Shown in pieces: positions 6,538 to 14,195 of a stretch of DNA of 14,519 nucleotides. The DNA comes from an uncultured Mollicutes bacterium. GTDB lineage: Bacteria; Bacillota_I; Bacilli_A; RF39; UBA660. A model generated the notes under the pieces. That model had not been told where the DNA came from and did not search any database. It saw only the letters and a list, made by a program, of their open reading frames with translations. The stretch covers positions 1 through 14,519 of the forward strand of contig URRF01000030.1 in the NCBI GenBank assembly GCA_900550145.1. The letters run 5' to 3'. Position numbers and translations under genes: made by a program. Position 1 is the stretch's first letter. Every line of letters begins with the position of its first letter.

Positions 6538-6727
6538 ATTTTACTTGTACATATTTATTGTACCAATTACAATTTGGACTCTAATATCAATAAATTTAGA
6601 AAAATATTTTAAAAAGGGTTCTATAACTCAAATAAAAATATTTTACTTATTACTTACATTCTCAATATCTTATTTAGTAGTAAATTTTTTATATGATTTT
6701 TATATAGCTTCACAAATACTAAAATAA
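6527..6727 (+). CDS. DUF1146 / YwzB-like small membrane protein
   Basis: A 66-residue protein with two membrane helices (about 4-23 and 38-60) separated by a short basic loop, EKYFKKGSITQIK. The pattern of a first helix ending in SINLEK, the FKKG-x-x-x-QIK loop, and a second helix ending YLVVNFLYDF fits the DUF1146 (YwzB) family; function unknown. In Bacillus, ywzB lies just upstream of the ywmB-murAA-spoIID group, and here the gene is 13 bp upstream of spoIID, which supports the call. ATG 6527 is preferred over ATG 6521 because AAAGAGG at 6513-6519 is 7 nt from the former and 1 nt from the latter. It overlaps the end of rpiB. Confidence 0.7.
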   Translation: MSIKFYLYIFIVPITIWTLISINLEKYFKKGSITQIKIFYLLLTFSISYLVVNFLYDFYIASQILK

Positions 6728-6740
6728 AAGAGGGGATATA

Positions 6741-7700
6741 ATGAAGAAGATGCTGTTCATAACACTATTTTTTTTAGCAGTACCTTCTTTTTTCATACTA
6801 AAAATATATAAAGAACCAGAATTGAAAAAAGAAATAAATATAATAAATAATGAATCAGAAATATCTTATACTGAAGATAAAACAAAAAAAATGTATATTA
6901 AAGTAAACCAAACTTCTAAAAACAAAATAATTAAAATTGATTTAGAAGAATATGTAAAAGGAGTAATAGCAGGTGAAATGCCTGTATCATTTAACTTAGA
7001 GGCATTAAAAGCACAAGCAGTAGCAGCAAGAACATATGCACTAAGAAGAATCAATGAAAATAATACATATGATGTAGTAGATACAGTGATGAATCAAGTT
7101 TATTTAGATGATGATACATTAAAAACAAATTGGGGAACTAATTACAATAAATATATAGAAAAAGTAAAAAAAGCACAAGAAATGACAAAAGGAGAATATG
7201 TAGATTATAAAGGAACTTATGCAGATACTCTATTCTTTTCAACAAGCACAGGAAGTACAGAAAATAGTGAAGAAATATTTGGTACAAAAGTAGCATATCT
7301 ACAAAGCGTTTCATCATATTGGGATGAAGAAACTTCTCCAGTATATAAAGAAAAAAATGTATTTACAAGAGATAAATTTTGTAAAAAACTAAATATTACA
7401 GGTTGCACTTTAATAAATATAAATATCCTAAATGAAACAACAACAGGTAGAATTAAAAATCTAATAATAAATAACAAAAAATTTACAGGAACAGACGTAG
7501 CATACTTATTAGGAATAAAATCAAATTATTTTGATATCTACATAGAAAATGATTCTGTAGTAGTAGAAACAAAAGGATTTGGTCATGGAGTGGGAATGAG
7601 TCAATATGGTGCAGAAGGAATGGCAAACAACGGATACAATTACAAAGAAATACTAGAACACTATTATCAAGGAACTACAATAAAAAATTTATATAACTGA
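6741..7700 (+). CDS. spoIID: stage II sporulation protein D, peptidoglycan lytic transglycosylase
   Basis: In sporulation SpoIID, with SpoIIP and SpoIIM, degrades septal peptidoglycan to drive engulfment of the forespore. The 319-residue protein has an N-terminal membrane anchor (about 4-21) and an external SpoIID/LytB domain. EYVKGVIAGEMP carries the catalytic Glu79; KAQAVAARTYA follows, and the C-terminal block GFGHGVGMSQYGAEGMA with HYYQGT is the family's most conserved part. Length and motifs are intact, so it should be active. AGAGGGGA lies just before the ATG. It ends in TGA, which shows TGA is a stop in this organism. It follows the YwzB-like gene without a terminator, and the spoIIQ-like gene is 47 bp downstream. 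Confidence 0.93.
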   Translation: MKKMLFITLFFLAVPSFFILKIYKEPELKKEINIINNESEISYTEDKTKKMYIKVNQTSKNKIIKIDLEEYVKGVIAGEMPVSFNLEALKAQAVAARTYALRRINENNTYDVVDTVMNQVYLDDDTLKTNWGTNYNKYIEKVKKAQEMTKGEYVDYKGTYADTLFFSTSTGSTENSEEIFGTKVAYLQSVSSYWDEETSPVYKEKNVFTRDKFCKKLNITGCTLININILNETTTGRIKNLIINNKKFTGTDVAYLLGIKSNYFDIYIENDSVVVETKGFGHGVGMSQYGAEGMANNGYNYKEILEHYYQGTTIKNLYN

Positions 7701-7747
7701 TGTATAAAATTGTTAAAAATGTTCAAACTTTATAATGAGGTGAGAAT

Positions 7748-8377
7748 ATGCAAACAAGAAAAAAATTAAAACCATTTGTTATACCAGTTATATATAGTAT
7801 AGTTACAATTACTATGTTAATAAGTTTAATGTTTCTAATACAGAACTTATTGAATGTAAATAAAAATCCACTAACGTATATTACATCTGGAACAATAGCA
7901 GAAGATATAGTCCCAGTTGTTAGTGAAAAGAAAACAATTATAAGACCTTATACTGATCAGGATGTAAAAATAGTACAAAATTTCTATGATTATAAAGGCG
8001 AAAAACAAAATCAAGAAAACTCTTTAATTTTTTATGAAAACACATATTTGCAAAATTCAGGAGTTGATTATGGAAAAGGAAGTACATTCGATGTAGTAGC
8101 AATATTAGAAGGAACTGTAATAAAAGTAAAACAAGATGATATACTTGGTAAAATAGTTGAAATAAGACATTCAAATGATTTAATTGGTTCATATCAATGC
8201 TTAGGTGAAACAGAACTAAAAGAAAATGACACGGTATCACAAGGCCAAAAAATAGGAACAAGTGGATCTTGTAATATATCAAAGAATTTAGGTGATCATT
8301 TGCATTTTGAAATAACAAGCAAAGGTGAAGTAATAAATCCTGAAGCAATATATGATAAACAATTAAATGAAATATAG
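7748..8377 (+). CDS. spoIIQ: SpoIIQ-like protein with degenerate LytM (M23) domain
   Basis: A 209-residue protein with one N-terminal membrane helix (about 11-31) and an external LytM/M23 domain (about 90-200). In Bacillus and clostridia SpoIIQ sits in the forespore membrane and binds SpoIIIAH across the intermembrane space during engulfment. The M23 zinc motifs are H-x-x-x-D and H-x-H: here the first reads NSGVD, with Asn103 in place of the His and Asp107 kept, while GDHLHFE keeps His184 and His186. Loss of the first His, as in B. subtilis SpoIIQ, predicts a structural, non-hydrolytic protein. GSYQCLGETEL and GQKIGTSG are typical of the fold. GAGGTGAG precedes the ATG; the spoIID/spoIIIID neighbourhood supports SpoIIQ over a general endopeptidase. 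Confidence 0.82.
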   Translation: MQTRKKLKPFVIPVIYSIVTITMLISLMFLIQNLLNVNKNPLTYITSGTIAEDIVPVVSEKKTIIRPYTDQDVKIVQNFYDYKGEKQNQENSLIFYENTYLQNSGVDYGKGSTFDVVAILEGTVIKVKQDDILGKIVEIRHSNDLIGSYQCLGETELKENDTVSQGQKIGTSGSCNISKNLGDHLHFEITSKGEVINPEAIYDKQLNEI

Positions 8378-8395
8378 GCAGTAATGCCTTTTTTT
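8376..8395 (+). terminator. terminator after spoIIQ-like gene
   Basis: AGGCA (8376-8380) pairs with TGCCT (8385-8389) around GTAA, followed by T through 8395. It separates spoIID-spoIIQ from spoIIID-mbl. Confidence 0.75.
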
Positions 8396-8441
8396 GTAAT
8401 AAAAAAATACAACAATTATATATTTTAATAGAGGTGGAAAA

Positions 8442-8693
8442 ATGAATTCTAGAATAAATAGAAGGGTAATAAATGAAGCTCTATATATTTTAGATACAAA
8501 AAGTACCATTAGAGAAACTGCTAAAATATATAATGTAAGTAAAAGTACAGTACATAAAGATTTAAATGAAAGATTATATAATATAGATATAAAACTTTAT
8601 AATAAAATAAACGAAATATTAGAAGAACATATAAAAACAAGACATATAAAAGGTGGTGAATCCACTAGATTAAAATATTTAAAAAATGCGTAG
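8442..8693 (+). CDS. spoIIID: sporulation transcriptional regulator SpoIIID
   Basis: A mother-cell DNA-binding protein that activates and represses sigma-E and sigma-K genes. The 83 residues agree closely with Bacillus SpoIIID: TIRETAKIYNVSKSTVHKDL (about 22-41) is the helix-turn-helix, with the characteristic VSKSTVHKDL recognition helix, followed by ERL and the basic region RHIKGGESTRLKYLK that makes extra DNA contacts. AGAGGTGG precedes the start. It lies 11 bp upstream of mbl, as in Bacillus, so they form one unit. Confidence 0.95.
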   Translation: MNSRINRRVINEALYILDTKSTIRETAKIYNVSKSTVHKDLNERLYNIDIKLYNKINEILEEHIKTRHIKGGESTRLKYLKNA

Positions 8694-8704
8694 GAGATGA
8701 AGAA

Positions 8705-9694
8705 ATGTTTTCAAAAGAGATTGGAATAGATTTAGGAACAGCTAATATATTAATATATATAAAAGGTGAAGGAATAGTATTAAATGAACCATCTGTAGTA
8801 GCAATAGATGAGGATACAAAAAAGGTATTAGCAGTTGGGTTAGAAGCCCATGAAATGTTAGGAAGAACACCGGGTAAAGTAAAAGCCATAAAACCAATGA
8901 AAGATGGTGTAATAGCAGATTTTGATTTAACAGAAGCAATGCTTAATTATTTTATAAAAAAGGTAAATGGCAAAAACATATTAAGCAAGCCAAGAATATT
9001 AATATGTTGTCCTTCAAATATAACGACAGTAGAAAAAAATGCAATAAAAGAAGCTGCAGAAAGAACTGGTGCTAAAAGAGTATATATAGAAGAAGAACCA
9101 AAAGTAGCAGCAGTAGGAGTTGGATTAGATATATCAAAACCAAGTGGATCAATGATAATAGATATAGGTGGTGGAACAACTGACGTTGCTGTTTTATCCC
9201 TTGGTTCTATAGTTACCTCTTCATCAGTAAAAATAGCAGGGAACACATTTGATTCAGAAATAACAAAATATATTAAAAATAAATATAAACTCTTAATAGG
9301 AGAAAGAACAGCAGAAGACTTAAAGAAAAAAATAGGAACAGTAACAGGTGGAAATAAAAAAGAAAAATTAGAAGTTAAAGGAAGAGATATGGTTAATGGA
9401 TTACCACATACTATAACAATAACTAGTGAAGAAATAGAAGAAGCACTAAGAGAAAGTATAAATGAAATAGTAAGAACTATAAAACAAGTATTAGAAATAA
9501 CCCCACCAGAATTATCTGCAGATATAATAAATAAAGGAATAGTTTTAACTGGTGGTGGCTCAATGCTTGATGGCCTTGATATCTTATTAAAAAAAGAACT
9601 AAAAGTTCCAGTATTTATAGCAGAAAGTCCATTAACATGTGTAGCAGAAGGTACAGGAAAAATGTTAGAAAACTTACATTTAATTGATGAATAA
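8705..9694 (+). CDS. mbl: MreB-like rod-shape protein Mbl
   Basis: Bacterial actin homologue that forms membrane-associated filaments and guides the lateral cell-wall synthesis machinery. The 329 residues match the family. Actin-fold ATP-binding motifs: IGIDLGTANILIY (phosphate 1), MIIDIGGGTTDVAVLSLG (phosphate 2) and GIVLTGGGSMLDGL (adenosine). TSSSVKIAGNTFDSEI and the phenylalanine near the N-terminus (MFSKEIGIDLG) fit MreB/Mbl proteins. The Mbl name, rather than MreB, rests on its place directly after spoIIID; the sequence alone does not separate the paralogues with certainty. AGGAGATGA precedes the ATG. It implies a rod-shaped or elongated cell with a peptidoglycan wall, consistent with murA. 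Confidence 0.92.
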   Translation: MFSKEIGIDLGTANILIYIKGEGIVLNEPSVVAIDEDTKKVLAVGLEAHEMLGRTPGKVKAIKPMKDGVIADFDLTEAMLNYFIKKVNGKNILSKPRILICCPSNITTVEKNAIKEAAERTGAKRVYIEEEPKVAAVGVGLDISKPSGSMIIDIGGGTTDVAVLSLGSIVTSSSVKIAGNTFDSEITKYIKNKYKLLIGERTAEDLKKKIGTVTGGNKKEKLEVKGRDMVNGLPHTITITSEEIEEALRESINEIVRTIKQVLEITPPELSADIINKGIVLTGGGSMLDGLDILLKKELKVPVFIAESPLTCVAEGTGKMLENLHLIDE

Positions 9695-9717
9695 AAAGTA
9701 CTTAAACGTACTTTTTT
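9693..9717. terminator. bidirectional terminator between mbl and the radical SAM gene
   Basis: AAAAGTAC (9694-9701) and GTACTTTT (9708-9715) pair around a six-base loop, with T on the plus strand and T on the minus strand beyond the A-rich arm. It serves both convergent genes; the minus-strand stop codon lies in the loop and the last codons form one arm. Confidence 0.8.
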
Positions 9718-10610
9718 CCTTGATAAGAATCCCTTCTTACCATTTCCTTATCTATCTCATTCAAAACACAAAATTTTTTTAACAACCACTTTGGTTCAAC
9801 TACTAATTCCTTTAAAGGATCACCAGTAATTCTATTTATTACAATATCTTCTCTTAACAACTCTAACTCATCACAAACAATATCCACATATTCATCTCTA
9901 GTTAAAACATGAAAACGTTCTTTATTGTATAAATTTTCAAGCAAAGTACCCTTAATAATAAATAACATATGTATTTTAATGCCCTGTATATCGAGTTTAG
10001 AAACATATTTAATAGTTTCTAGCATCATATCCTTAGTTTCAAAAGGAAGTCCATTTATAACATGAACCACTACATCAATTCCTCTTTTCCTAAGTTCAAA
10101 AACTGCTTCATCAAATTGTTTTAAAGTATGTCCTCTATTTATTAACTTCGAAGTAGAATCGTGTATAGTTTGAAGTCCAAGTTCAATTACCAAATTAGTT
10201 CTTTTACTTAATTCTTCTAAATAATCTAATATATCACTATCTAAAGCATCACACCTAGTAGCAATATTAAGACCAATTACATTTGGTAAAGACAATATTT
10301 TTTCATAATTTTCTTTTAATATACTAAGAGGAGCATAAGTATTAGTGTCTGCTTGAAAGAATCCTATATACTTACTATTTGGCCATTTTTTATTGACAAT
10401 ATCTCTTACCTTATTAAACTGTTCTATAATATCCATGCCCCTATTATCACCACTACCATTATAACAATATATACATCCACCACCATTCTTTTTATTTGGA
10501 CATCCAAAACCAGCATTCAAAGAAACTTTAAAAACCTTAGAATTATATTTCTTTTTATAATAATAATTAAGAGTGTAATATCTTTTATTATCAAGCGTAT
10601 ATTTAAACAT
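9702..10610 (-). CDS. ytqA: radical SAM protein, TIGR01212/YtqA family
   Basis: A 302-residue radical SAM enzyme. Its FeS motif CPNKKNGGGCIYC (Cys37, Cys46, Cys49 from the chosen start) has the long first spacing of the TIGR01212 family rather than CX3CX2C. Further hallmarks: GSGD after the cluster, FFQADTNTYAPL, IATRCDAL, IELGLQTIHD, RGH and HVINGLPFET. Family members include E. coli YhcC and B. subtilis YtqA; I recall recent work linking YtqA to tRNA wobble-uridine (mnm5U-type) modification, but nothing here tests it. The start at 10610 is preferred over an ATG at 10622 because GGTGAG lies 5 nt upstream of it and the predicted transcript begins near 10620. It is the only complete minus-strand gene. 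Confidence 0.88.
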   Translation of the reverse strand: MFKYTLDNKRYYTLNYYYKKKYNSKVFKVSLNAGFGCPNKKNGGGCIYCYNGSGDNRGMDIIEQFNKVRDIVNKKWPNSKYIGFFQADTNTYAPLSILKENYEKILSLPNVIGLNIATRCDALDSDILDYLEELSKRTNLVIELGLQTIHDSTSKLINRGHTLKQFDEAVFELRKRGIDVVVHVINGLPFETKDMMLETIKYVSKLDIQGIKIHMLFIIKGTLLENLYNKERFHVLTRDEYVDIVCDELELLREDIVINRITGDPLKELVVEPKWLLKKFCVLNEIDKEMVRRDSYQGKKYV

Positions 10611-10626
10611 ACATCTCACCATTTAA

Positions 10627-10635
10627 ATTATATCA
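10627..10635 (-). promoter_or_regulatory. extended -10 promoter of the radical SAM gene
   Basis: On the minus strand TGATATAAT is a consensus extended -10, with TATAAT at 10632-10627. The predicted start near 10620 leaves a leader of about 10 nt that still holds GGTGAG. No good -35 at 17 bp. Confidence 0.5.
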
Positions 10636-10660
10636 TTAATCCATAAAAAAAATAAACAAG

Positions 10661-10695
10661 TTTATGTAAAGAATGTTTCTGTACATTTACATAAA
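10661..10695. promoter_or_regulatory. inverted repeat overlapping the hpf -35 element
   Basis: TTTATGTAAA (10661-10670) and TTTACATAAA (10686-10695) are perfect 10-bp inverted copies with 15 bases between. The right copy contains the whole hpf -35 hexamer. It lies between divergent genes, so a factor bound here could control one or both. It may also act as DNA half-sites 25 bp apart, about two and a half helix turns. Confidence 0.5.
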
Positions 10696-10714
10696 ATAAC
10701 TAACATGCTATAAT
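10686..10714 (+). promoter_or_regulatory. hpf promoter
   Basis: TTTACA (10686-10691), a 17-bp spacer and TATAAT (10709-10714) preceded by TGC, an extended -10. The start near 10721 falls at the ribosome binding site AAGGAGGG (10721-10728), giving a very short leader. Confidence 0.7.
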
Positions 10715-10733
10715 TATCATAAGGAGGGATTTT

Positions 10734-11261
10734 ATGAAATACAATATAAGAGGTGACAAAATATTAGTAACGGACGCGATTAAGGATTATATTACAGAAA
10801 AAATTGATAAACTTAATAAATATTTTGATGAACCAGATGAAATAACAGCAAATATATTAATTAAGGTAAAAGGTTATAATCAAACAATAGAAGTTACAAT
10901 TCCAACTACAAGTTTTACAATTAGAAATGAAGAATCTGCTGAAGATTTATATGCAGCAATCGATTCAGTTGTAGACAAAATTGAAAGGCAAATAAGAAAA
11001 AATAAAACAAAAATAAATAAAATTTCAAAGAATGCATTAAAAAAATTAAACTTAATGTATCAAGAAGAAGAAAAAGAAGAAGATACTAAAATAGTAAGAA
11101 GAAAAACACTTAACACTAAACCAATGAGCGAAGAAGAAGCGATACTTCAAATGGAAATGCTAGGACATGATTTCTTCATATTTAAAGATAGTAATACTTC
11201 TAACATATGTATTCTTTATAAAAGAAAAGATAATAACTATGGAGTTATAGAAACTGAATAG
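10734..11261 (+). CDS. hpf: ribosome hibernation promoting factor, long form
   Basis: Binds the 30S decoding region and dimerises 70S ribosomes into inactive 100S particles in stationary phase or stress. The 175 residues contain the N-terminal S30AE domain (about 1-100: MKYNIRGDKILVTDAIKDY, EVTIPTTSFTIRNEES, DLYAAIDSVVDKIERQIRK) and, after a charged linker (about 100-130), the C-terminal dimerisation domain (KPMSEEEAILQMEMLGHDFFIF, YKRKDNNYGVIE). Both domains together define the long HPF (YvyD) of Firmicutes. AAGGAGGG precedes the ATG. It is followed by its own terminator and then secA, the hpf-secA order of Bacillus. Regulation probably involves the inverted repeat over the -35. Confidence 0.94.
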   Translation: MKYNIRGDKILVTDAIKDYITEKIDKLNKYFDEPDEITANILIKVKGYNQTIEVTIPTTSFTIRNEESAEDLYAAIDSVVDKIERQIRKNKTKINKISKNALKKLNLMYQEEEKEEDTKIVRRKTLNTKPMSEEEAILQMEMLGHDFFIFKDSNTSNICILYKRKDNNYGVIETE

Positions 11262-11288
11262 AAATAGTTTAACTATTTCTTTTTTTTT
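11260..11288 (+). terminator. hpf terminator
   Basis: AGAAATAG (11260-11267) and CTATTTCT (11273-11280) form a perfect 8-bp stem around TTTAA, followed by a run of nine T. The stem starts within the hpf stop codon. Confidence 0.85.
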
Positions 11289-11296
11289 GATACAAT
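11268..11296 (+). promoter_or_regulatory. weak candidate promoter for secA
   Basis: TTTAAC (11268-11273), 17 bp, then TACAAT (11291-11296) preceded by TGA. The -35 would lie in the loop of the hpf terminator. Readthrough from hpf is the alternative. Confidence 0.3.
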
Positions 11297-11315
11297 ATAA
11301 ATTGAGGTGGTTTAA

Positions 11316-13799
11316 ATGAATATATTAAGAAGCTTATTTGATCATGAATATAAAGAACTAAAGAAATTTAGAAGCATTGCAGATAAAATAGAATTACTAA
11401 AAGATGAATATTCCAATTTAAGTGATGGGGATTTAAAAAACAAAACAACAATATTTAAAGAAAGATTAAATGCAGGAGAAACACTAGAAGATATATTAGT
11501 AGAAGCATTTGCTACTGCAAGAGAAGCAGCAAAAAGAACAATTGGAGAATACCCATTTTATGTTCAATTATTAGGTGGTATAGCAATTCATTATGGTAAT
11601 ATAGCAGAGATGAAAACAGGAGAAGGAAAAACTTTAACAACAGTACTTCCAGCATACTTAAATTCATTAACAGGAAAAGGTGTGCATGTAATAACAGTTA
11701 ACGAATATCTAACTTTAAGAAATGCTGAATGGATGGGAAAAGTATTTGAATTTTTAGGAGTAACAGTTGGAGTTAATTTAAGAGAACTAACACCTTCAGA
11801 AAAGAAAAAAGAATATGATAAGGATATATTATATACAACAAATAATGAACTTGGTTTTGATTACTTAAGAGACAATATGGTAGTAAAAAAAGAAAATAGA
11901 GTTCAAAGAGGACTAAATTTTGCTATTCTAGATGAAGTTGACTCAATATTAATAGATGAAGCAAGAACACCACTTATAATATCTGGTGGTCATATGGAAT
12001 CAAAAAACTTATACAATAGTGCTGACATATTTGTAAAAACACTAATTAAGGAACAAGATTATACAATAGATGAAAAAACAAAATCAGTAAGTTTATCAGA
12101 AGAAGGTAGTGATAAAGCATGTAAATACTTTAAATTAGATAATCTATACGATATATCTAATACTGCTTTAGTTCATCATATAGATCAAGCTCTAAAAGCA
12201 AATTATGCTATGCAAAGGGATGTAGATTATGTCGTACAAGATAACGAGGTAATAATAGTAGATCAATTTACAGGAAGATTAATGAAGGGAAGAGCATTTT
12301 CAGAAGGACTTCATCAAGCAATAGAAGCAAAAGAAGGAGTTAAAATACAAGATGAAACAAAAACACTGGCAACAATAACTTTCCAAAACTTATTTAGAAT
12401 GTACAACAAATTATCTGGTATGACAGGTACAGCTAAAACAGAAGAAGAAGAATTTAGGAACATATACAATATGTTTGTAATTCAAATACCAACAAATAGA
12501 GAAGTAATAAGAGAAGATTTAGCTGACTTGGTATTCGCAACCAAAAAAGCAAAATTTAATGCAATAGTAGACGAAATAGAAAAAAGGCACAAAATGGGAC
12601 AACCAATATTAGTAGGTACAATTGCAATAGAAACAAGTGAATTAGTAAGTAAAATGTTAGATAAAAAAGGTATTAAACATGAAGTATTAAATGCGAAGAA
12701 TCATGCGAGAGAAGCAGAAATAATAGCAAAAGCCGGCGAAAAAAATTCAGTAACAATTGCAACAAATATGGCAGGACGTGGAACTGATATAAAGTTAGGT
12801 GATGGAGTTAGAGAACTAGGAGGACTTTGTGTAATAGGTACAGAGCGCCATGAATCAAGACGTATTGACAATCAGTTAAGAGGACGTGCTGGACGTCAAG
12901 GAGATCCAGGTGTATCACAATTTTTCGTATCATTAGAAGATGAATTAATGGTAAGATTTGGAACAGATAGAATAAAGGCACTTATGCAATCAGCTGGTTT
13001 TGATGAACAAGCAATAAGAAGTAAAATATTTACAAGTTCAATAGAAGGAGCACAAAAAAGAGTTGAAGGTAATAACTTTGATATAAGAAAACAACTATTA
13101 CAATATGATAATGTAATGAATGAGCATAGAGAAATAATTTATAGAAAAAGAAATGAAATACTAGATCAAGAATCAATACATGAAAATGTTTTAAATTCAT
13201 TCAAAGATTATATAAATAATATTGTAATTAAATATTTAAATAGCGAAGAAGAAACAAAATATGAAGAATTAACAGATTACATAAATAAGAATCTTTTAAA
13301 AACAAAAAAGATCAAACTATCACAAATTGAGAATAAAACAATAGAAGAAGCAACAGAAATAATATATGAATTGTTAAATGAAGATTATGAAGAAAAAATA
13401 AAAGAAATGCCATGGGAATTAGTAAATGAATTTGAAAAAGCAATAGCACTTAGAGTAATAGATACAAATTGGATGAATCATATAAACAATATGGAACATT
13501 TAAAAGAAGGAATTGGACTTAGAGGATATGCAAATGAGAACCCACTCCAAGCATATATAAAAGAAGGATACCAAATATTTGATAATATGATGGCTAAAAT
13601 ATCAGAAGAAATAAGCATGTTCCTACTAAGAGCAGAAGTAAGACAAAATATAGAAAGAAAAGAAGTTGCAAAACCAATAATAAATAATAAAGATGAAAAA
13701 ACTTTAAAGGGTGGAACACATAAAAAAGAAAAAATAGGAAGAAATGACCCATGCCCATGCGGAAGTGGGAAAAAGTACAAACAATGTTGTGGCAAATAG
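11316..13799 (+). CDS. secA: preprotein translocase ATPase SecA
   Basis: The ATPase motor that pushes unfolded preproteins through SecYEG. At 827 residues it is close to the Bacillus protein. Domains in order: nucleotide-binding domain 1 with Walker A MKTGEGKTL (99-107) and the DEAD-type LDEVDSILIDEARTPL; the preprotein cross-linking domain; domain 2 with TNMAGRGTDIKLG and the arginine-finger region RGRAGRQGDPG; the helical scaffold and wing; and a C-terminal SEC-C zinc motif, GRNDPCPCGSGKKYKQCCGK, with Cys813, Cys815, Cys824 and Cys825, which contacts SecB or the ribosome in other bacteria. TGAGGTGG precedes the ATG. In Bacillus prfB follows; here a repeat-rich spacer and an integrase fragment follow instead. 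Confidence 0.97.
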   Translation: MNILRSLFDHEYKELKKFRSIADKIELLKDEYSNLSDGDLKNKTTIFKERLNAGETLEDILVEAFATAREAAKRTIGEYPFYVQLLGGIAIHYGNIAEMKTGEGKTLTTVLPAYLNSLTGKGVHVITVNEYLTLRNAEWMGKVFEFLGVTVGVNLRELTPSEKKKEYDKDILYTTNNELGFDYLRDNMVVKKENRVQRGLNFAILDEVDSILIDEARTPLIISGGHMESKNLYNSADIFVKTLIKEQDYTIDEKTKSVSLSEEGSDKACKYFKLDNLYDISNTALVHHIDQALKANYAMQRDVDYVVQDNEVIIVDQFTGRLMKGRAFSEGLHQAIEAKEGVKIQDETKTLATITFQNLFRMYNKLSGMTGTAKTEEEEFRNIYNMFVIQIPTNREVIREDLADLVFATKKAKFNAIVDEIEKRHKMGQPILVGTIAIETSELVSKMLDKKGIKHEVLNAKNHAREAEIIAKAGEKNSVTIATNMAGRGTDIKLGDGVRELGGLCVIGTERHESRRIDNQLRGRAGRQGDPGVSQFFVSLEDELMVRFGTDRIKALMQSAGFDEQAIRSKIFTSSIEGAQKRVEGNNFDIRKQLLQYDNVMNEHREIIYRKRNEILDQESIHENVLNSFKDYINNIVIKYLNSEEETKYEELTDYINKNLLKTKKIKLSQIENKTIEEATEIIYELLNEDYEEKIKEMPWELVNEFEKAIALRVIDTNWMNHINNMEHLKEGIGLRGYANENPLQAYIKEGYQIFDNMMAKISEEISMFLLRAEVRQNIERKEVAKPIINNKDEKTLKGGTHKKEKIGRNDPCPCGSGKKYKQCCGK

Positions 13800-13802
13800 C
13801 CC

Positions 13803-13927
13803 ATAAAATAAGGGTTTGCGAGATTTGAAAGGACTAAAAAAAGGTTGAAAAAACCTCAAATGTTTGTAAAATAGTCCTCAAACCCTTATAAAATAAGGGG
13901 AAAAAATTTACAAACATTTTTACAAAC
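13803..13927. repeat. repeat cluster downstream of secA, possible attachment-site region
   Basis: ATAAAATAAGGG occurs twice as a direct repeat (13803-13814 and 13888-13899). ATAAGGGTTTG (13808-13818) is the reverse complement of CAAACCCTTAT (13879-13889), and AGGACT (13830-13835) of AGTCCT (13873-13878), so the block can fold into a long stem with an 11-base bulge. AGGTT/AACCT (13842-13856) is a small inner hairpin and CCCTTAT/ATAAGGG (13883-13899) another. AAATGTTTGTAAA (13858-13870) is inverted at 13907-13919, and TTTACAAAC recurs at 13919-13927. Dense short repeats next to an integrase gene are typical of recombinase binding sites. Confidence 0.5.
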
Positions 13928-13933
13928 AAAATA

Positions 13934-13960
13934 AATACTAGCAATTTGCTGGTATTTTTT
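13934..13960 (+). terminator. intrinsic terminator before the integrase fragment
   Basis: AATACTAGCA (13934-13943) pairs with TGCTGGTATT (13947-13956) around ATT, with one T-G wobble, followed by T to 13960. It probably ends the secA transcript. Confidence 0.8.
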
Positions 13961-13991
13961 CATTTGCTAAGCAATTAGTGGAGGAAAAATT

Positions 13992-14195
13992 ATGGGAAAT
14001 GTTTATGTTCAAAAAAGAGGGAAGGTATATCAATATCAATTTGCTATTGCATCTATTGATGGGGAAAGAAAATTTAAAAATAAGTCAGGATTTAGAACAA
14101 AAAGCGAAGCAAAAAAAGCAGGTATTATTGCATACAATGAGTATTTGAATACTGGACATAGTTTTAAACCTAAAACAATGTCATATTCTGATTAA
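13992..14195 (+). pseudogene. int: tyrosine integrase, N-terminal fragment
   Basis: The first 67 residues of a phage or ICE-type tyrosine recombinase. YVQKRGKVYQYQFAI, RKFKNKSGFRTKSEAKKAG and AYNEYLNTG form the three-stranded arm-type DNA-binding domain of Tn916-like and phage integrases; FKPKTMSYSD is the usual start of the next, core-binding domain. The frame then stops at TAA, so the core-binding and catalytic domains (Arg, His-x-x-Arg, Tyr) are missing: a full enzyme has about 350-400 residues. In intact relatives MSYSD is usually followed by Tyr, and a single base change at the junction would explain the stop. GGAGG at 13980-13984 is well placed, so the fragment could still be translated. 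It cannot recombine DNA itself; it might bind arm sites. Confidence 0.75.

Noticed and set aside
7710..7736. TTGTTA-N15-TATAAT as a spoIIQ promoter
   Set aside because: The spacer is short, and the predicted transcription start would fall inside the ribosome binding site, removing it from the message.
10353..10646. 97-codon plus-strand ORF antisense to the radical SAM gene
   Set aside because: Low-complexity Ile/Thr-rich product opposite a clear conserved gene.
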